Made by a program: the position numbers and the translations under genes. Under the pieces are notes generated by a model. It made no database searches and had not been told where the DNA came from. It saw only the letters and a list, made by a program, of their open reading frames with translations. DNA of 64,000 bases from Strix aluco (lineage: Eukaryota > Chordata > Aves > Strigiformes > Strigidae), in contig NC_133931.1 in the NCBI RefSeq assembly GCF_031877795.1, forward strand, positions 26,782,264 through 26,846,263. The letters are read 5' to 3'. Position 1 is the stretch's first letter. Every line of letters starts with the position of its first letter. Of the stretch, positions 12,843 through 26,816 are shown piece by piece.

Positions 12843-15160
12843 GCTATAACAATGTTAGAGTCTATATTAGGATTTGTTAACTTGCAATAGGAGAAAACTT
12901 TTGTGATAATTTATTCTTCAGAAATTTCTAGTAGTGTGAATTCTGGAAAATTTGTGAGGTCAGTCACTCACATGAAAAGTTCAGTTGTATCTAAAATGAT
13001 AAGTAAGTCCCTTTTTAAATTTGGACTTGGCCAAGAATCAAAAATGTATGGGGATGGGTTAGATTCAGACACATTCAAACAGTTCAGGCATTTGAAGAGG
13101 TTCAGTCAGAGCTTTCAGTCCTTGTTTACTCCTGGTCTGCATTATAATTAAAAACTTTAAGCTGCATTTTGAATGACAAAAATATAAGCAGTATTAAAAT
13201 TGGTTTTTACTTTGGGTCTCTTAGATATTAATATCTGGACATAATAGTTTTCTTAAGTGATAGGAGTGTTTTGTTATTATGACCATGACCTTTAAGACTA
13301 CATCCACAATAGGCACAATTTGTATTATTTGATAATATCCTAAACTGAAATCTCATCTTGTCAACACACATCTGATGTTGTTTCATTTTTAATGCATGTA
13401 TTTACCTGACTTAACCAAAGATTTATACTAATTTCCTTTGATGCTACCTTTGTACTCAGTAGAACTGTAAAAAATACTGTTAAGAATTTATGCATTTCCT
13501 TTTTATTCCTGATCACTTTGATGCTGGAGAATACTCATGTGGGTAGCACTTACAGCACCAGAAAATGTTTCAGGGAAAGATGTAGCCTGTGCATGTCCTA
13601 TCTTTGCCTTTCAGTCTTAACTAGGGCCTAATATACTAACAAATCCAGGCAGATACTCATGCATACTGTGATATATTATCACTGTGTTCAGCCAAGAGCG
13701 AAGGAAGCAATTTTGTGAGGTCGCAGGATGGTCAATGCTTTTCTATTTGAGTTTTTCTTGGGTTCATCCAAACAATTTTCATCTCAAAAGGTTGTTCCCC
13801 TTCTTTACATAGTTAATTCCTTTCTCTACAAATCTGACATAACTCATTTGAGGAAAGCTACATAGGAGTTTCTTCTTCCAGACACAGTCTGGTGTCATGC
13901 AGCAGCTATGATGCCATGATCACAGGGAAACTCATGAAAAAAACCTCATGAAGTGGAGGAACAAAATATTTTCTCTTACTTAGTCCAAACTTTACTCTCA
14001 CATTTTCTTGGAAATTACTGGACCTAGCCAGGGAAGTAAAATTCCCATTTAAAAAGTAAAAACCAAACCCAACACACACCACCATTTTAATAAAAACTAA
14101 GTAAAAACTAGCAAACTGAAATACTTTGTCCTAAATGCAAAGATTTAGAGTTGAATATGATGTTGCACTGCTACCTGGGATTTGCTTCCTTTCACCGTCT
14201 CAGGGTTGACTTTCTCCAGCAAACTGGAGTCTCCAGCAATGCATATGAACCACTTCTATTCTTGCAGAGTGGTGGTATTTCATGGAAAACACCACCCTGT
14301 CCTCCCACACACCAGGACGAGAAAACTGGATCACAACATCCAAGATGTACTACAACTGTACTACAGAACTGGGAAAAAAACCAAAGCGAAACAGTTTGAT
14401 CCCCAAATTGAAATCTCTTCTGGAAGATTTGCTTTATGAATAAACAAATCAAAGCACAGTTAAAGTTTCCTCAGGCTTTCTCTAAAAATCATGTAAAATC
14501 ACAAATTTTAGATGAATTCTGTGATAATCTGCAAATCAGTATAAACCTGCTGGGGAGGAGAGAAGAAGTGAAAATATTCCCCTTCCTAAATTTCAGAGTA
14601 TAAATTGAAGTTATCTGAAATAATGTTGAATTTCTTTGCAAACATTTTACACAATTCTTGGTAAATGTACTATTTTGTTGCTTTGAAATGACAGATAAAG
14701 CAAGCTATTTTAGCACAGTCAGTCAGCCAGTCCTCTGCTCAAGTACAGTCTTTCACCAATAATAATTAAAAAAGTGATGGAAATATGATTTATATCTCCA
14801 GAAATCTTCAAGGGACTGCCAAATGTTGTCTTGAAGCACCCTGCTCTTAGGCAGCCACTATAGCGAAAATGTTCCCAACATCTTTCCAACGCAGCAAGCA
14901 GCAATAATGTAATACTCTTCCTCCAGATGCATTACATTGTTAAGCACTTAATCTCAAGGACCTTTTTGAAGTTCAGATAGTCCTGCTTTATTCATCATCT
15001 AGTGTTTAGTTTAAAGTAACAAATGATTGAGCTGAAAGTCTTTCAGGAACAAAATTCCTTTTTTCCCCATACATAAACAGAGTTGCAGCCTTTGCATTTT
15101 TCGCCATCTGGCCCACAGTGTGAAATGACATTAGTAGCATGTCAGGTTTATTCCCTTTTC

Positions 15161-15200
15161 AAAAAAAAAAAAAAAAAAAGAAAGAGAAAGAAAGAAAAAA
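15161..15200 (+). repeat. Poly(A) plus GAAA-rich purine tract
   Basis: Nineteen A residues are followed by a GAAAG/GAAA-type purine run of about 20 bp. This looks like a degenerate microsatellite grown from an A-run. No retroposed body was recognised upstream. Confidence 0.9.
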
Positions 15201-18200
15201 CATAATCCTAATCTATAGTATGAAGAGTATTAAAATGAAACATCTGCCTCACTGAAATGAGTGGATGAACTCTGAAGTCTACAAGCTGCTGGAGTTTGTC
15301 AAGTACATGTTTACATTGCTGACTGTTGTAAATTTGCAGGATGATGACAAGAAGTCTACAAACTAAAATATCTTATTCAAATGTTTTTAAACATCTGTTT
15401 TAAACAGAAAAGGCCAGAACAATGAAGTGGCATGGTGATCACAGGCAGACTGGGGACGCAATAATATTATAACTTGGGTTACATAATGAAAGACGGTGGC
15501 AACAGAGGTTTATAATTGCAGTTACCAGCTTGTGGTCTGAAGTCAATAGACTGCAGTGCTGAGAGGGTTGTGTCTGCCATCTAACTATGTGACTCCATCC
15601 AGAGTAAAGACAAAATACGGTCAAATGCCCCTTTAATGCTTTTACTAAAGCACCTGCTGATTACAAAGCCAAATAAATTCTGTGCTCCGGAGAACAGCTT
15701 TGAACACCTCCAGGAATGAAGGATGGCAGATTTCTCAAGAGCTTTGTACAACCAAGAAGCACTCGACCAATAAGTCTGTATTTTTAGCAAACAGAGTTTA
15801 TCTTCACTATCAAAGGTTTTTTGCTTTTCAGGACTTCAGATTCAAGTCCTAGGATATAGATCTTTTTTTAATCACCAACATGAACTTGAGATGTTGCCAT
15901 GTACTGAATAGAAATCTTTATTCTCACCCTAAAAAAAAATCCAGAGATGATTAATAAAAAGGTGGTAGGTTTTTTTGTCTCACTTTTTTGAGAGGCAGCC
16001 AAGAATGAAACATAAAAACCTAGCATCTTCTTGGTCAGTACTCTTCTAAAGCACTTTTTAATAAAAAAATTTAATTTATTATTACTTCTAAATTGACTTT
16101 ACGATATGATATAACATTCTTCTGAAAATCACCAAACTCCTTTGGAGTCTGCTGGGACCTAAGCACTTTTGCTATAAAGCAGGGAGAATTCTAGGATTTA
16201 TTTAAGTCCTTAGCTGAAGAAAAATTAAAATATTCCACTGCCTTCAAGATGCCTTTGAGCTGATGAAGCACAGTGCCAGGAACAGGATCACCATGGCAAA
16301 AATATGGCCATGGCATAATTATGGCTAGGGCTGTCCATAGTATTTATTATTAGCACACTCTCCAGTCCAGTTTTGGCACATGCCAGTCAGCAGCTAATAC
16401 ACAGGTGTGCTGAGGGAGACTGAACGAGACTAGGATTGCTCCCCCTAGGGATTATGTAGGACAAAACCACTTTTGTTTTCTTTTTTGGGCAATAGAAGGA
16501 GATGCAAATTAAATATAATGATATGGATATGAGATCTGCCACTTACTTTGAAAACTAGAAAATAGTCCTCGGCCCATATTATTTCCTAGTATCTGTATGA
16601 TAATTTATTTCAGATTGCGTTATCACAAGCAACAGAATTTTACTGTGTATTGATTAATCTGAATGATGCAATAATATATTTGCACCACTGCTTCGCCACA
16701 TTATTGTGGGGGGATTAATTCCCAGTGACTTAACCTCATGTTTATGCACCCAAGCTAACGACACTTGTTTGTGTTTGTAAATGAATGACACTATTATTGA
16801 CTGCATCAGACAGGAGCAGGATGAACCATTTACCTGTAAAGGAACCACGTGTCCCAGGAGTACCGTCCGGGCTGCTCCGCCAGGAATGTCTGGCCTAGGT
16901 GCTAATGCACAGACATACATGAAGTTTCTCAGGGCAGCCACACAGCAGCACAACCTAAATTAATGCTGGACCTTCAAGGAGAGGAAGTAAGAGGAAAGCA
17001 TGAAAGGGAAGAAGGGTGATTTATAAACTAATGATAAAGGAATGAATAAGGCCTCTCTCATCCATCACCCACTATAGGGCAGCACAGGTCTTTGTTCTGG
17101 ACTCATAACTCAAGATACAGTTTATACCAAAGAATGCAGTTAAGCTTCATGGTTGTGTTCATATTAATCTTTAACATAGTTATCTGATGGGTTTGAGATA
17201 GCTTTTAGTATAATCTTTTTAATATTACTGCCTGATTTAATGTATCTGCATATTATCTCAGCCTTGCTAAACTTGTAGTCAGTATTACTGACTACAGGTC
17301 TTATTCTTTATTTTCATGGTGGTTGCCTTAGAATTCCTTTCAATGGGAGGATCCCAGGAGTAAGTCTTCATCAGATGTATCTATGTCAAAGACATGATTT
17401 TCTCAGAGACTGTGTGACTTAAACAAGAACTTGGCTATCCCTTTAAAGTACATCTTCAGCTTCTTCGTGTTTCGTCATAGTCAGATCCAAGACTAAGGAT
17501 ATGGCTTCTGTAGCATTTCAGTTCATCATTTAGGGTCCCTACATAAACCTGGGCTATACCACATAAAGACAGCCTATTAAAATAACAGTCCATATAGGAA
17601 AGAAGACAAGTCTTATGAGAGTGGTTTAGATAAGGTATATTTAAAGTAACTGAAGTGAAGAGATTACTTACTGAAATAACAGTAATTGCTTCTGTAAAGC
17701 ACCTTTATGTTTAGGAGGTTCTTAAAATCTTCATAGGCTTTACACCATTACATGCTCCTGTAAATATTTTTTACTCTGAGGTTGAACAGAGAGGTGGTGG
17801 TCATGCATTGTAACAGGGAATCTTGGTGGAAAGCAAGATAGGATCTGACAGAGATATTGGAATGGGTTGTTTATAAAGGTGTCGTGGTCCAGCAGTCAGT
17901 TAGGCAACTTGCTTAAAAGAGTCTCCAGCAGCACTAAGAACCACTGGTTAGTACTTACTGAAATAAAGGAGTGCCATTTGCAACACTTTCGGTTAGCTGC
18001 CCCAGGCTCAGGTCTGTTTCTGTTGTAACATCTGGTGAGATCATCGCTCTTGAGCACACAGCCCCAAGTTAATGTGTAAATAAACTTTCTCCACCAAGGT
18101 GAAATTTTTTATTAATGTTTTTAATTTCACTTGAATGTAACACCCTCTTTTAATCTAATTGTTCATTTATTAGGTAAAAGATGGCTATTGCAAACTTGTG

Positions 18201-21200
18201 TACTGGATTTTCTGACTCCTTGATTGTCAGTGAGTACTTTTCCTAATTTAGCCTAGGGTCCAGTTCAGCTTAAAGCACCAGAGTGAAATCTTTCAGTCTG
18301 AAAATTTACAAGCTTAAGGGATATGTGGAGTCCTCATTCACTTAGTAAACCTATTCCTACCAAAACCACAGAGTTTACACAATTACCAAATGTGCAGGCA
18401 TGCCTGATGATAGAAGCGTGTCTCTTAAACTTAGAAACAAATAATCACACTGTAGTTAATGCTTTAAATGCTATTTAGATGGGAAAGAGAAGCTAAATAC
18501 CCACAAAGAATTTTCATTTTCGAACTGCTTCTCGCAGCTAATGCAGTCATATAAACAGAAAGCAGCCTTTACACACAGAGCACAACTTTAACATCTCTTT
18601 TGGGTTCTTAGCTCATCAGATTGAAGTTCAAGCAGAAGGCTAGAACAATTCAGAAAGTACAGAAAATGTGCAATCACAGAATCTTCTTCTGTGGCCCTAA
18701 TTCCAATCAGTGGTAATGTACTGCCTCATTCTATATAGGGATATAATATGTGTATGTAAATATATCTTGTGGAGATATGTGAATATGTCATGTGCAGAAC
18801 AGGCTTAAAAAAAGGTCATTTATTGGAGTGTATTTATACTGAGGGGCAAATCCACATGGAAAGAACAAACAATCCACCTCACTAAAAATATGCTTCCAGC
18901 GCACTGCCTAGGAAAGGGTATGACAAGCCCCCATGATGCTGGTACACAAAACTGCATTTTGTGGAAAGGCTTTCCGCAGAGCTGCAGCGATGCTGACAAA
19001 CAGAGTGCAGATTTGTCATTCTGAGTACTCAGGAGCTGTGTCAGCTCCACACAAATGCAAGCGCAGCACAAAGCCCACTGGATCCTCTGTTGAAGTCAGT
19101 GGAGTTATACAAATACATAATTTATTAGAATCTTTATCTAGACACATGGTTTCTGTTGTAGTGAGGATGCCAGAAGCATTGTTACCTTTTCCACTTCAGT
19201 CTCTGATGAAGTAAAAGGACCTATCAAACATATCACATGCATGGGTTCACATGCTATACTGCATGGTTACAAAAGAAAGGAACAAAAAAATTCATGAGAA
19301 GATGATGTTGTTGGAGAGTTTGCTCTTCCTCTGTGGACAGAAAATTATTCCTCATCAATGCTAAAATAATTAAACCTATATTTAATGTTAGAGCTCTATT
19401 TTGTGCATGTGTAGAATAATCTTTGAACACAATTTGAATCAATAGCAGCAAATATTAACATTTTTTGCTGAAAATGAAACAGAAAACCTTTGTACATGAA
19501 CAAATAGTGGAAGGAATTGTGAATATCAAGATGAATTAAGTGGAGAAATCTTTCTTTCTATTTGCTGTTTTGGCTGGGAACAGGGAAAGCTAAGGAAGGT
19601 GTCTATGAAACCCAAACTTCAGACTGCAATTTAAAATCCACAGACTTTTCATCTACTGAACTTTGACTGAAAGAAAGCAAGCTGGCAGTACGGCAGCCTT
19701 TTAAAAGGATGAGTATTTGCAAAGAATTGGAAAAGTGCAGGGTTACTAAGGTTTCTATAATTTATAATTTTCTGAATGAACTAGAATTTCATACAATGGA
19801 AAAAATATAACAAAATATTTATAGTAGAGTCAAAAAATTATAATTAACTTATGGCTAAATATTTTGGCAAAGACTTCATTCTATATAAAAATATGGCAAA
19901 AGTTGAATAATATAGTGTACCTCAGTATCTACCGAGCTGCTGTTAAGGAAAATATCCAATTTGCCAAGCATCTTTTACTGATCATAGAACCCTTCAGTTT
20001 GACTGTAACTTGATAAAACTCTCCGAGTTATCCTACAGAGTGCTTAATACTTCCCCAGTGCATTCCCCAAGCCTTCTCAAATGTAAAATATTTAATGAAG
20101 GGCCAGACTTTTCTAATCGGGCTGCTTCTGCTTTCCAATTTATCTAAAAAATACATTATTGAAAACCTTTTCCTTTCACAGGAATTTTGTCTATTGTTTA
20201 TATAGGTATCACGGAGAGATATGTTTGATACAAATTGTTTCAGTTGGAAAGAGCTCTGCCAAAGAAAACAGACAGGCAGCTGTTTGCATTGCATATAAAA
20301 ATTTTGTTAAATATGGCTGCACCTGTGTAAACACAAATTTATTTCCAAGAAGTACCCCTGCAGCTGCAAAAGCTTTCAGACATTGCCAGACAAGTTATTT
20401 TTATTAAACCATGTAACATACTAAATAGCTCTTTAGATGGTTGTCATGCCTTAAGAACATGTAACATAAAAAATCTTGTCCATTTTTAGGAAAGATATTT
20501 TTTACTTTTATTTTTCAAAAGCTAACAGAGCAATGGGCCCACTTTATAATTTAGCATTATGCTACGTTAGTATGACAATTTAAAGCAATGCATAGATGTA
20601 TATACTGTATGAACACTATGTGTGTGTGTGCACACGTATGTGGAGTTTTAGATTTTGTGCCTCAGTATCTGCCCAATCCAGAGACTATCAGAGGCGATAG
20701 AGAGATTTTTACTCCCTGCAGCAGACTATGAATCACAGTTAACTTGAAATGCCCGGATTTGGTGTGGTATTGTATTTTCTCTGCTTCACCTCCAGAAAGC
20801 ATAAACAAACAAGATTATTTAAAGACTGGGAGATGCTGGGAAAAATCCAGGGCAGTGCACTGCTTCTTCACAAAGCAGGAGCTCTTTGTTTCCTCCCAGC
20901 CCACATGGATGCAGAGCAGGAGCTGCACGGCCACCACCATCCTCTTCCCAAGGTGGGCAGAGATGGAAGCTGGGGAAGGCACAGGGTCCCTCCTTCCCGG
21001 CATCTGCCAACATGCTTTATGCTCACACTTCAGTGAGATGGGAGCAGAGGGGTAAAAAGTTTTTTGGGTACACTGGAAACCTGCTCGGATTGTTAGGAAT
21101 CTGTAACCAAAGTAAATGGCCAAAGAAAGCAGCATGTCCCTGCAGTTGACAAGCAGGATGGACGCAAATTGGTGCTTTCTGGCTGTAAGGCACAATTTCT

Positions 21201-23895
21201 TCCCCTGCTCTGGTCACCCTTGAAGACACAAAAACATCTCACCAAGGCATGTGCAAATGGGTCTCTGGGGACTGCCTGTGTGACCAGGGGACACAGACCA
21301 CATTTACGAGTATGCATTCTCCAACCTTTAGGAGCCTCTGGGGTAGGATTAATTGACACGGTGCGCCTGGGCTCCAGGTTTCCCTATGCAGATGCACATT
21401 ATGTAATTTGTCCTGTGTATTTGCACTCACTCTGAGGTCCATTCTGCTGCTGTTCCAGACTTGGACTGGAAATACATGTATCATTATTTAAATCTATACA
21501 TATACACATTCAGTCTATGTGCAACACATCAAGAGGTCTACCTCTTCTTAATAAGTTCACAGATCTCCCACTGACATTTATTTTAGTTATTTATATTAAA
21601 TCATTTTCGAGGAGAATAGAAGCTCTTTTATACACTGTAGGCTGTATGAATGGCTTCTCTAGAAAGCTGAAATCAATAGTGCTTAGTGATTCAATCAGTG
21701 TTAGGTGCAGCGCCAATTCAAGGGTTAGGAAGCCTTGTTGGACAGGGTAATATTGTGCCAACAAGCCTATCTGAGCTTAGCTCTCCTTCCTGTCTCTCCA
21801 TGTGGATGCAGAGGGCAGAGTGCTAGGGGCACTGCTTGTATTACAACTATAAGCTGAAGTAATAGCCTGTGTTCTAATTTGGAAAGTGATCTAGCCATAC
21901 ATAATTTTTTTTAAGGCATATTTCTGGTGATTGTGTAAATGCAAACACACACAGACACACATATATAAATATACTTCTAAAAGACATTTCTCAGCCATGT
22001 CTCCCCTGATCAGTGTCTCTGTGCTCCCAATTCAAGCACAAGGGAATGAATCTTCAGTAAATGCCACAGTACCTTTTCTCAGCAGCCTCAATCTCACCTC
22101 CCTGTGAAGGTCTCGAAGGCAAAACTAATTGGTAGGTAGGATATCATGGAGCTGCCACAGCAGCATTCAATGAGAAATGTAAGCATCGGAGCAGGTTCTT
22201 ACTCACTTTAACACAAATGCAACCTGAATCAGCAACAGTATTCTTCATCTTTGCAGGATGAACAAGCCTGAATTACTGAGAGAAGCAGTCTAAATATAGC
22301 TGGCATGTACCTGCTTGACATAAAGCATCCAGATTTCATACACTGCTGCAGTTCTGACCTGCAACTCTGAAATTGTGAGGATGATAGTAAACCTATTTAG
22401 GAGAGGGGAAAAAATAAAGCCTACAGATGTAGGAAAGAGAAAAGATGCAAGGCGAGTGTAATAAAAAGTGATCACCAATGTTTGCCTGAATTCCAAAGGG
22501 ATGCTGTTTCTGTTCTTCACAAGCAAGTTGCCTTTGGCTCCCACAAACCTTTGGAGAATGATTCCTTTGAACACGTCTGCATGCACCAGACATATGAGAA
22601 AAATATATATGGACTCTACGGGAGGCAAAGTTAGAAATAATTTGACCTTCAGAAGATCTCAGGCAAGTCAAAAAGTAGGGATTCCATAATTTTGTAGGCT
22701 GAACTTTCAGGTGCCTGCAAGAATGAAGTATTGAAGTACTGTGACTCTGGAGAATCTTGCTATTGAAGTGAGTTGTACATATGCATAAGAACAAGCGAAA
22801 ATTGTTGTTCACTACTGAGGAATTTTTTTATTACTGTTTCATAATTTTAACAGTTGGTCAAAGAGCAGAAACTGTATGAAACAAGTAAGAACAATTTTCA
22901 AACAAATAAATGTTGAAATATGTTTATGAATTCAGCCACAAATGAGAAATGGATATATAAAAATGGTGAATCATACACACACACACAAAAAATCAAAACA
23001 CAAAAACAGTAGGGGAGTGGAGAAGGGAGAAAAAAGCTCTTATCCAAAGAAACACACTCCCACATTCACATTTCTGCTGGTGGGGGAAAAATATGAACCT
23101 CCGATTGTATGTGCAGCTCTCCTACCTTGTAACAGATGAGTCCATGCCGTAAGTGTCCATCCCAGAATTAGACTGTAAATAAACAAGCACAAGACTGAAT
23201 TATATTGTGTCCAGATCCTGTGACCATGATGAGTGAAGAGTAACTGCCATTTGTGTATGAGTGAAACTCTGATCCATGGTCTGGAATTGGTTTACTCTAT
23301 ACCCATGCTGATGGCTATAATTTGTGATGTGTGGACTTGGCTTTTGTGAACAGCATATTCTTCATTAGTTTGTATGAGAGCTGGCTAGTTGGGAAAAACA
23401 AAACAAAACAAAAAACAACAGAAAAATAAAAAGGTCAGTATATCTCCAGTATTCTGGTAAGTACAACTTTCATATTCATAAGGAGGGAGGCTTGTCTCCA
23501 CTCAATGGAAAAACATTCTTCAGCAATAAGGATGCAGTCCCATGTCAGGAGGCAGCAGTAGGGTACAATGCGGGACGTACGGTTTCTGCAGTCGGAGGCA
23601 TGCTGGCATCTGTGATGGAAAAAACATGGCCATCGGTCTTCCTGCTGCACAGGTAAGGAAACTAATGACAGCGATCAATTTGTGTTTTTTCATTCCAGAC
23701 ATGAAAGATCATTTTCCTAACTGTCTGCTGTGTCCAGAATGTACAAGAGTCATTTTGGGTTCCAGCACTGTGCAGAGCAATCATGAAATGCATTGTCCGT
23801 GTGACAATTCATATTTTATTGAAGAAAGCCCTAAAATATAAAGTGTTGGTTGATTATGGGTAATCAAATCACATTAGATGTCCATAAGTGATTAC

Positions 23896-23941
23896 AATAA
23901 AATATTAAAAGTTTTACAGTCTAGCAAAAAAAAAAAAAAAA
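23896..23941 (+). other. AATAAA followed by A16, retrotranscript-like tail
   Basis: A canonical AATAAA at 23,896-23,901 is followed after 24 bases by an uninterrupted run of 16 A. That spacing is typical of a retroposed polyadenylated transcript. The upstream 99-codon frame (23,542-23,841) matches nothing I recognise, and I did not find a target duplication, so chance is possible. Confidence 0.3.
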
Positions 23942-25715
23942 TAGAGCCACATACTTTAGATTTAGTTACTTCAATTTCCCTTTTCATACATTAAAAATGT
24001 ATATAGGAGCTGCCATCTCAGTTGCATAGGATATCAAGACACTTTATTTTTTGAGAAACACCAACCTAAGTACTGTTGATTTGCCAAATCACAAAGATTC
24101 GCCTCCACTAAGCTGCACGTAACTGAGTCACACTCATGATCCCTCCTTAAATAATAAATTTAGAATCCTTATTAGAAAAAGTGTTGCTGTCTAGCACTTG
24201 GAGATAAACCATGTTATAGAAGTCTCTCGAAAAAGATAGAAATAAGTCACTTAATAAAGTCTAAATCATTCCTTAGGTTAGCTAATAGAAGCACCCGTGG
24301 TTATAAAATTAATCAGTCTCTGCTATTACAGCAAATTGGTGAAGATTGTATTGACACATCTTCATCTGCATGTCTCATCAGAGGTGTCCGTGCCATTTAG
24401 CTACAAAACCCTGGAGGCTTTACTCTGCACAGAATCTTATAATACTTCAATTAAGGGACACCAAGCTGCCAGCCAGACAGCAGAGCATTTATTTCTTGAT
24501 GACTCCTTAAGTTGTGCCACAGGCCTATCATTAAGAGAATATTTTTCACAGCATGTTGCAAAGATCCTCATGCCATTAAAAGGAATTGAAAAAGCATCAA
24601 TTTGTTGTTTCCACCTAACACAGATATTTTTCATTGCTGGAACAGCCATTAAAAACAATCTGTTTTATTGCGTTCTGAAAAGATCACAGGAAGTACACAT
24701 TGTGATTTATTTTAAGTATGACATTAGTATTAAAAGCATAGTGAATCTGAAGTATTTGAAATAAATACTTAAGAAAACAAATTATTAAATATGCTTTCTT
24801 AAAAATTTTGCTGGAAAATCCTTTGCGACATTTTCATATGAGAGTTCAAACAGAGATTCCTAAATGCTCTTGAGGACATCTTTCCTTTTTGAGAGAGAAT
24901 AAGGCCTTTTTTTGGCCACGCAATATTCAGAACTAATAAACAACCTCACATAATGGATACAAAACTGAAAAGTGAATTTTTGTCCTCATATTCTTCCTAT
25001 GGCTGTGGCCTTTCTTCAAGGTGGGGTAATACAACATCTGTGCCAGGACATAGGAAGCTTTATCTGGAATATGATACGTATATCAAATAAATTACATTTT
25101 CTCTAACAATTTAGGACTAATCTGCAACGGGACTCAGGCATTGCTTAGCCACTTATACTTAACTTCAGTAGTAGGAAAAACTGAGGTTCTCAAAAGCAAC
25201 TAAATCCTCAGGTGCCTACATTTCCTTAGACACCAAGGAATTGTCAGTACACCTGCCAATGTGACAGTCCAAGCTAATCACACTGACCTGTTGCATGCCT
25301 AACGCCTTGGTAATATGGAGATCAGCAAGCCCACACTGATCGTTCCTGCAAACCCTCATCTAGGGCTCATTCTTAGACCTGTAGGTGAATGGGGCTCTCC
25401 TCTTTTTTCTCATCATCACTCTGCCTGCTTTAGAACAAGAACATAAGCCCTGGTCTCACACATCTGCAAGGGAGTCCCCCATCTGCCAAAGTGTGCTCTC
25501 TTCTGGGGTAGGTGTCCTCTAGCATCCCCGTGGGAGGTCTTTTGCTTTGCATTGCACTATAAAGGCAAATAAGAAAAGCAAGAGGCTAGCTACATAAGCC
25601 AGTGTGCAGGCATCTTGTATAAGAGTCAAAAAAGTGGGGTCAATGCTCCAAAACAGGCACTATGGGGATCTGAAGGGAGGTTTCTTGCATCCCCAGTGAC
25701 TCTTTTAGCCATTGT

Positions 25716-25720
25716 GCTAT
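25716..25720. repeat. Target site duplication, left copy (GCTAT)
   Basis: GCTAT directly abuts the outer TG of the LTR and is repeated exactly on the other side at 26,812-26,816. A 5-bp duplication is usual for ERVL-type insertions. Confidence 0.85.
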
Positions 25721-26811
25721 TGTGTGGGTTGGCCCTGACTGGATGCCAGGTGCCCACCAAAGCCATTGTATCACTCCCCTCCTCAACTGGACAGGGTAGA
25801 GAAAATATAACAAAAGGCTTATGGGTTGAGATAAGGATAGGAGAGAACATTCACCAATTACTGTGATGGGCAAAACAGACTCAACTTGGGGAAATGAGTT
25901 TAATTTATTACCAATCAAATCAGAGAAGGGCAATGAGAAATAAAAAAATAAACCTTAAAATACCTTCTCCCCACCCCTCCCTTCTTTCCTGGCTTAACTT
26001 TACTCCCAATTTTCTCTACCTCCTCCCTCACAGCACAGGGCAATGAGAAATGGGGGTTGTGGCCAGTTCATCCCATGTTGTTTCTGCTGCTCCTCCCTCC
26101 TCAGGGGGAGGACTCCTCACACTCTTTCCCTGCTCCAGCATGGGGTCCCTGCCATGGGAGACAGTTCTCCATGAACTTCTCCAACATGAGTCCTTCCTAC
26201 AGGCTGCACTACTTCATGAACTGCTCCAGCATGGGGCCTTCCCATGGGGTGCAGTCCTTCAGAAACAGACTGTTCCTGTGTGGGTCCCTCGTGGGGTCAC
26301 CAGTCCTGCCAACAAACCTGCTCCAGTGTGGGCTCTCCATATAGGGTCACAGCTTCCTTTGGGCATCCACCTCCTCCAGCGTGGGGTCCTCCACAGGCTG
26401 CAGGTGGAGATCTGCTCCACCGTTAACCTCCATGGGCTGCAGGGGCACAGCCTGCCTCACCATGGTCTTCACCACGGGCTGCAGGGGAATCTCTGCTCTG
26501 GCACCTGGATCAGCTCCTTCTTCTCCTTGTTCACTGCCCTTGGTGTCTGCAGAGTTGTTTCTCACATATTCTCACTCCTCTCTCTGGCTGCACTTGTGGG
26601 TGCACAGCAACTTTCCCTCTTCCTTAAATATGTTATCCCAGAGGCGCTACCAGCGTCTCTGATGGGCTCAGCCTTGGCCAGCAGCAGGTCCATCTTGGAG
26701 CCATCTGACATTGGCTCTATCAGACATGGGGGAAGCTTCTGGCAGCTTCTCACAGAAGCCACCCCTGTAGCCTCTCCTGCTACCAAAACCTTGCCATGCA
26801 AACCAAATACA
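25721..26811 (-). mobile_element. Solo LTR of an avian endogenous retrovirus (ERVL-like)
   Basis: The 1,091-bp element runs from TGTGTGGG on the plus strand to AAATACA, giving a TG...CA-bounded LTR read on the minus strand (5' TGTATTTGG, 3' CCCACACA). A perfect 5-bp duplication GCTAT flanks it. Read on the minus strand it has a TATA-like CATATTTAAG near its 5' third and an AATAAA at 25,904-25,909 about 180 bp before its 3' end. Its middle contains imperfect repeats of a CTCCAGCATGGGG unit, roughly 50-90 bp apart. No second LTR and no gag, pol or env sequence adjoins, so the internal part was lost, most likely by LTR-LTR recombination. The 264-codon plus-strand frame inside it (26,050-26,844) and the minus-strand frames are chance products of the repeats. 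I recognise this LTR type as common in birds; the assignment to ERVL rests on the duplication length and memory. Confidence 0.88.
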
Positions 26812-26816
26812 GCTAT
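26812..26816. repeat. Target site duplication, right copy (GCTAT)
   Basis: Exact repeat of the five bases at 25,716-25,720, immediately outside the terminal ...ATACA of the LTR. Confidence 0.85.

Larger units (their letters stand above)
12131..25715. other. AT-rich unique DNA, no gene recognised
   Basis: About 13.6 kb with no convincing exon. It contains short tandem and purine tracts listed separately, some CA/TG-rich patches (near 20.62, 21.95 and 22.97 kb) and an unassigned 155-codon open frame at 24,297-24,764 plus. Two short cores of the palindromic repeat family may lie in it, the clearest near 19,086-19,120. Confidence 0.4.

Noticed and set aside
16530..16760. Weak resemblance to a MIR SINE (CTGCCACTTACT, GTGACTTAACCTC)
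   Set aside because: The two phrases are too short and not in the right spacing for a single copy.
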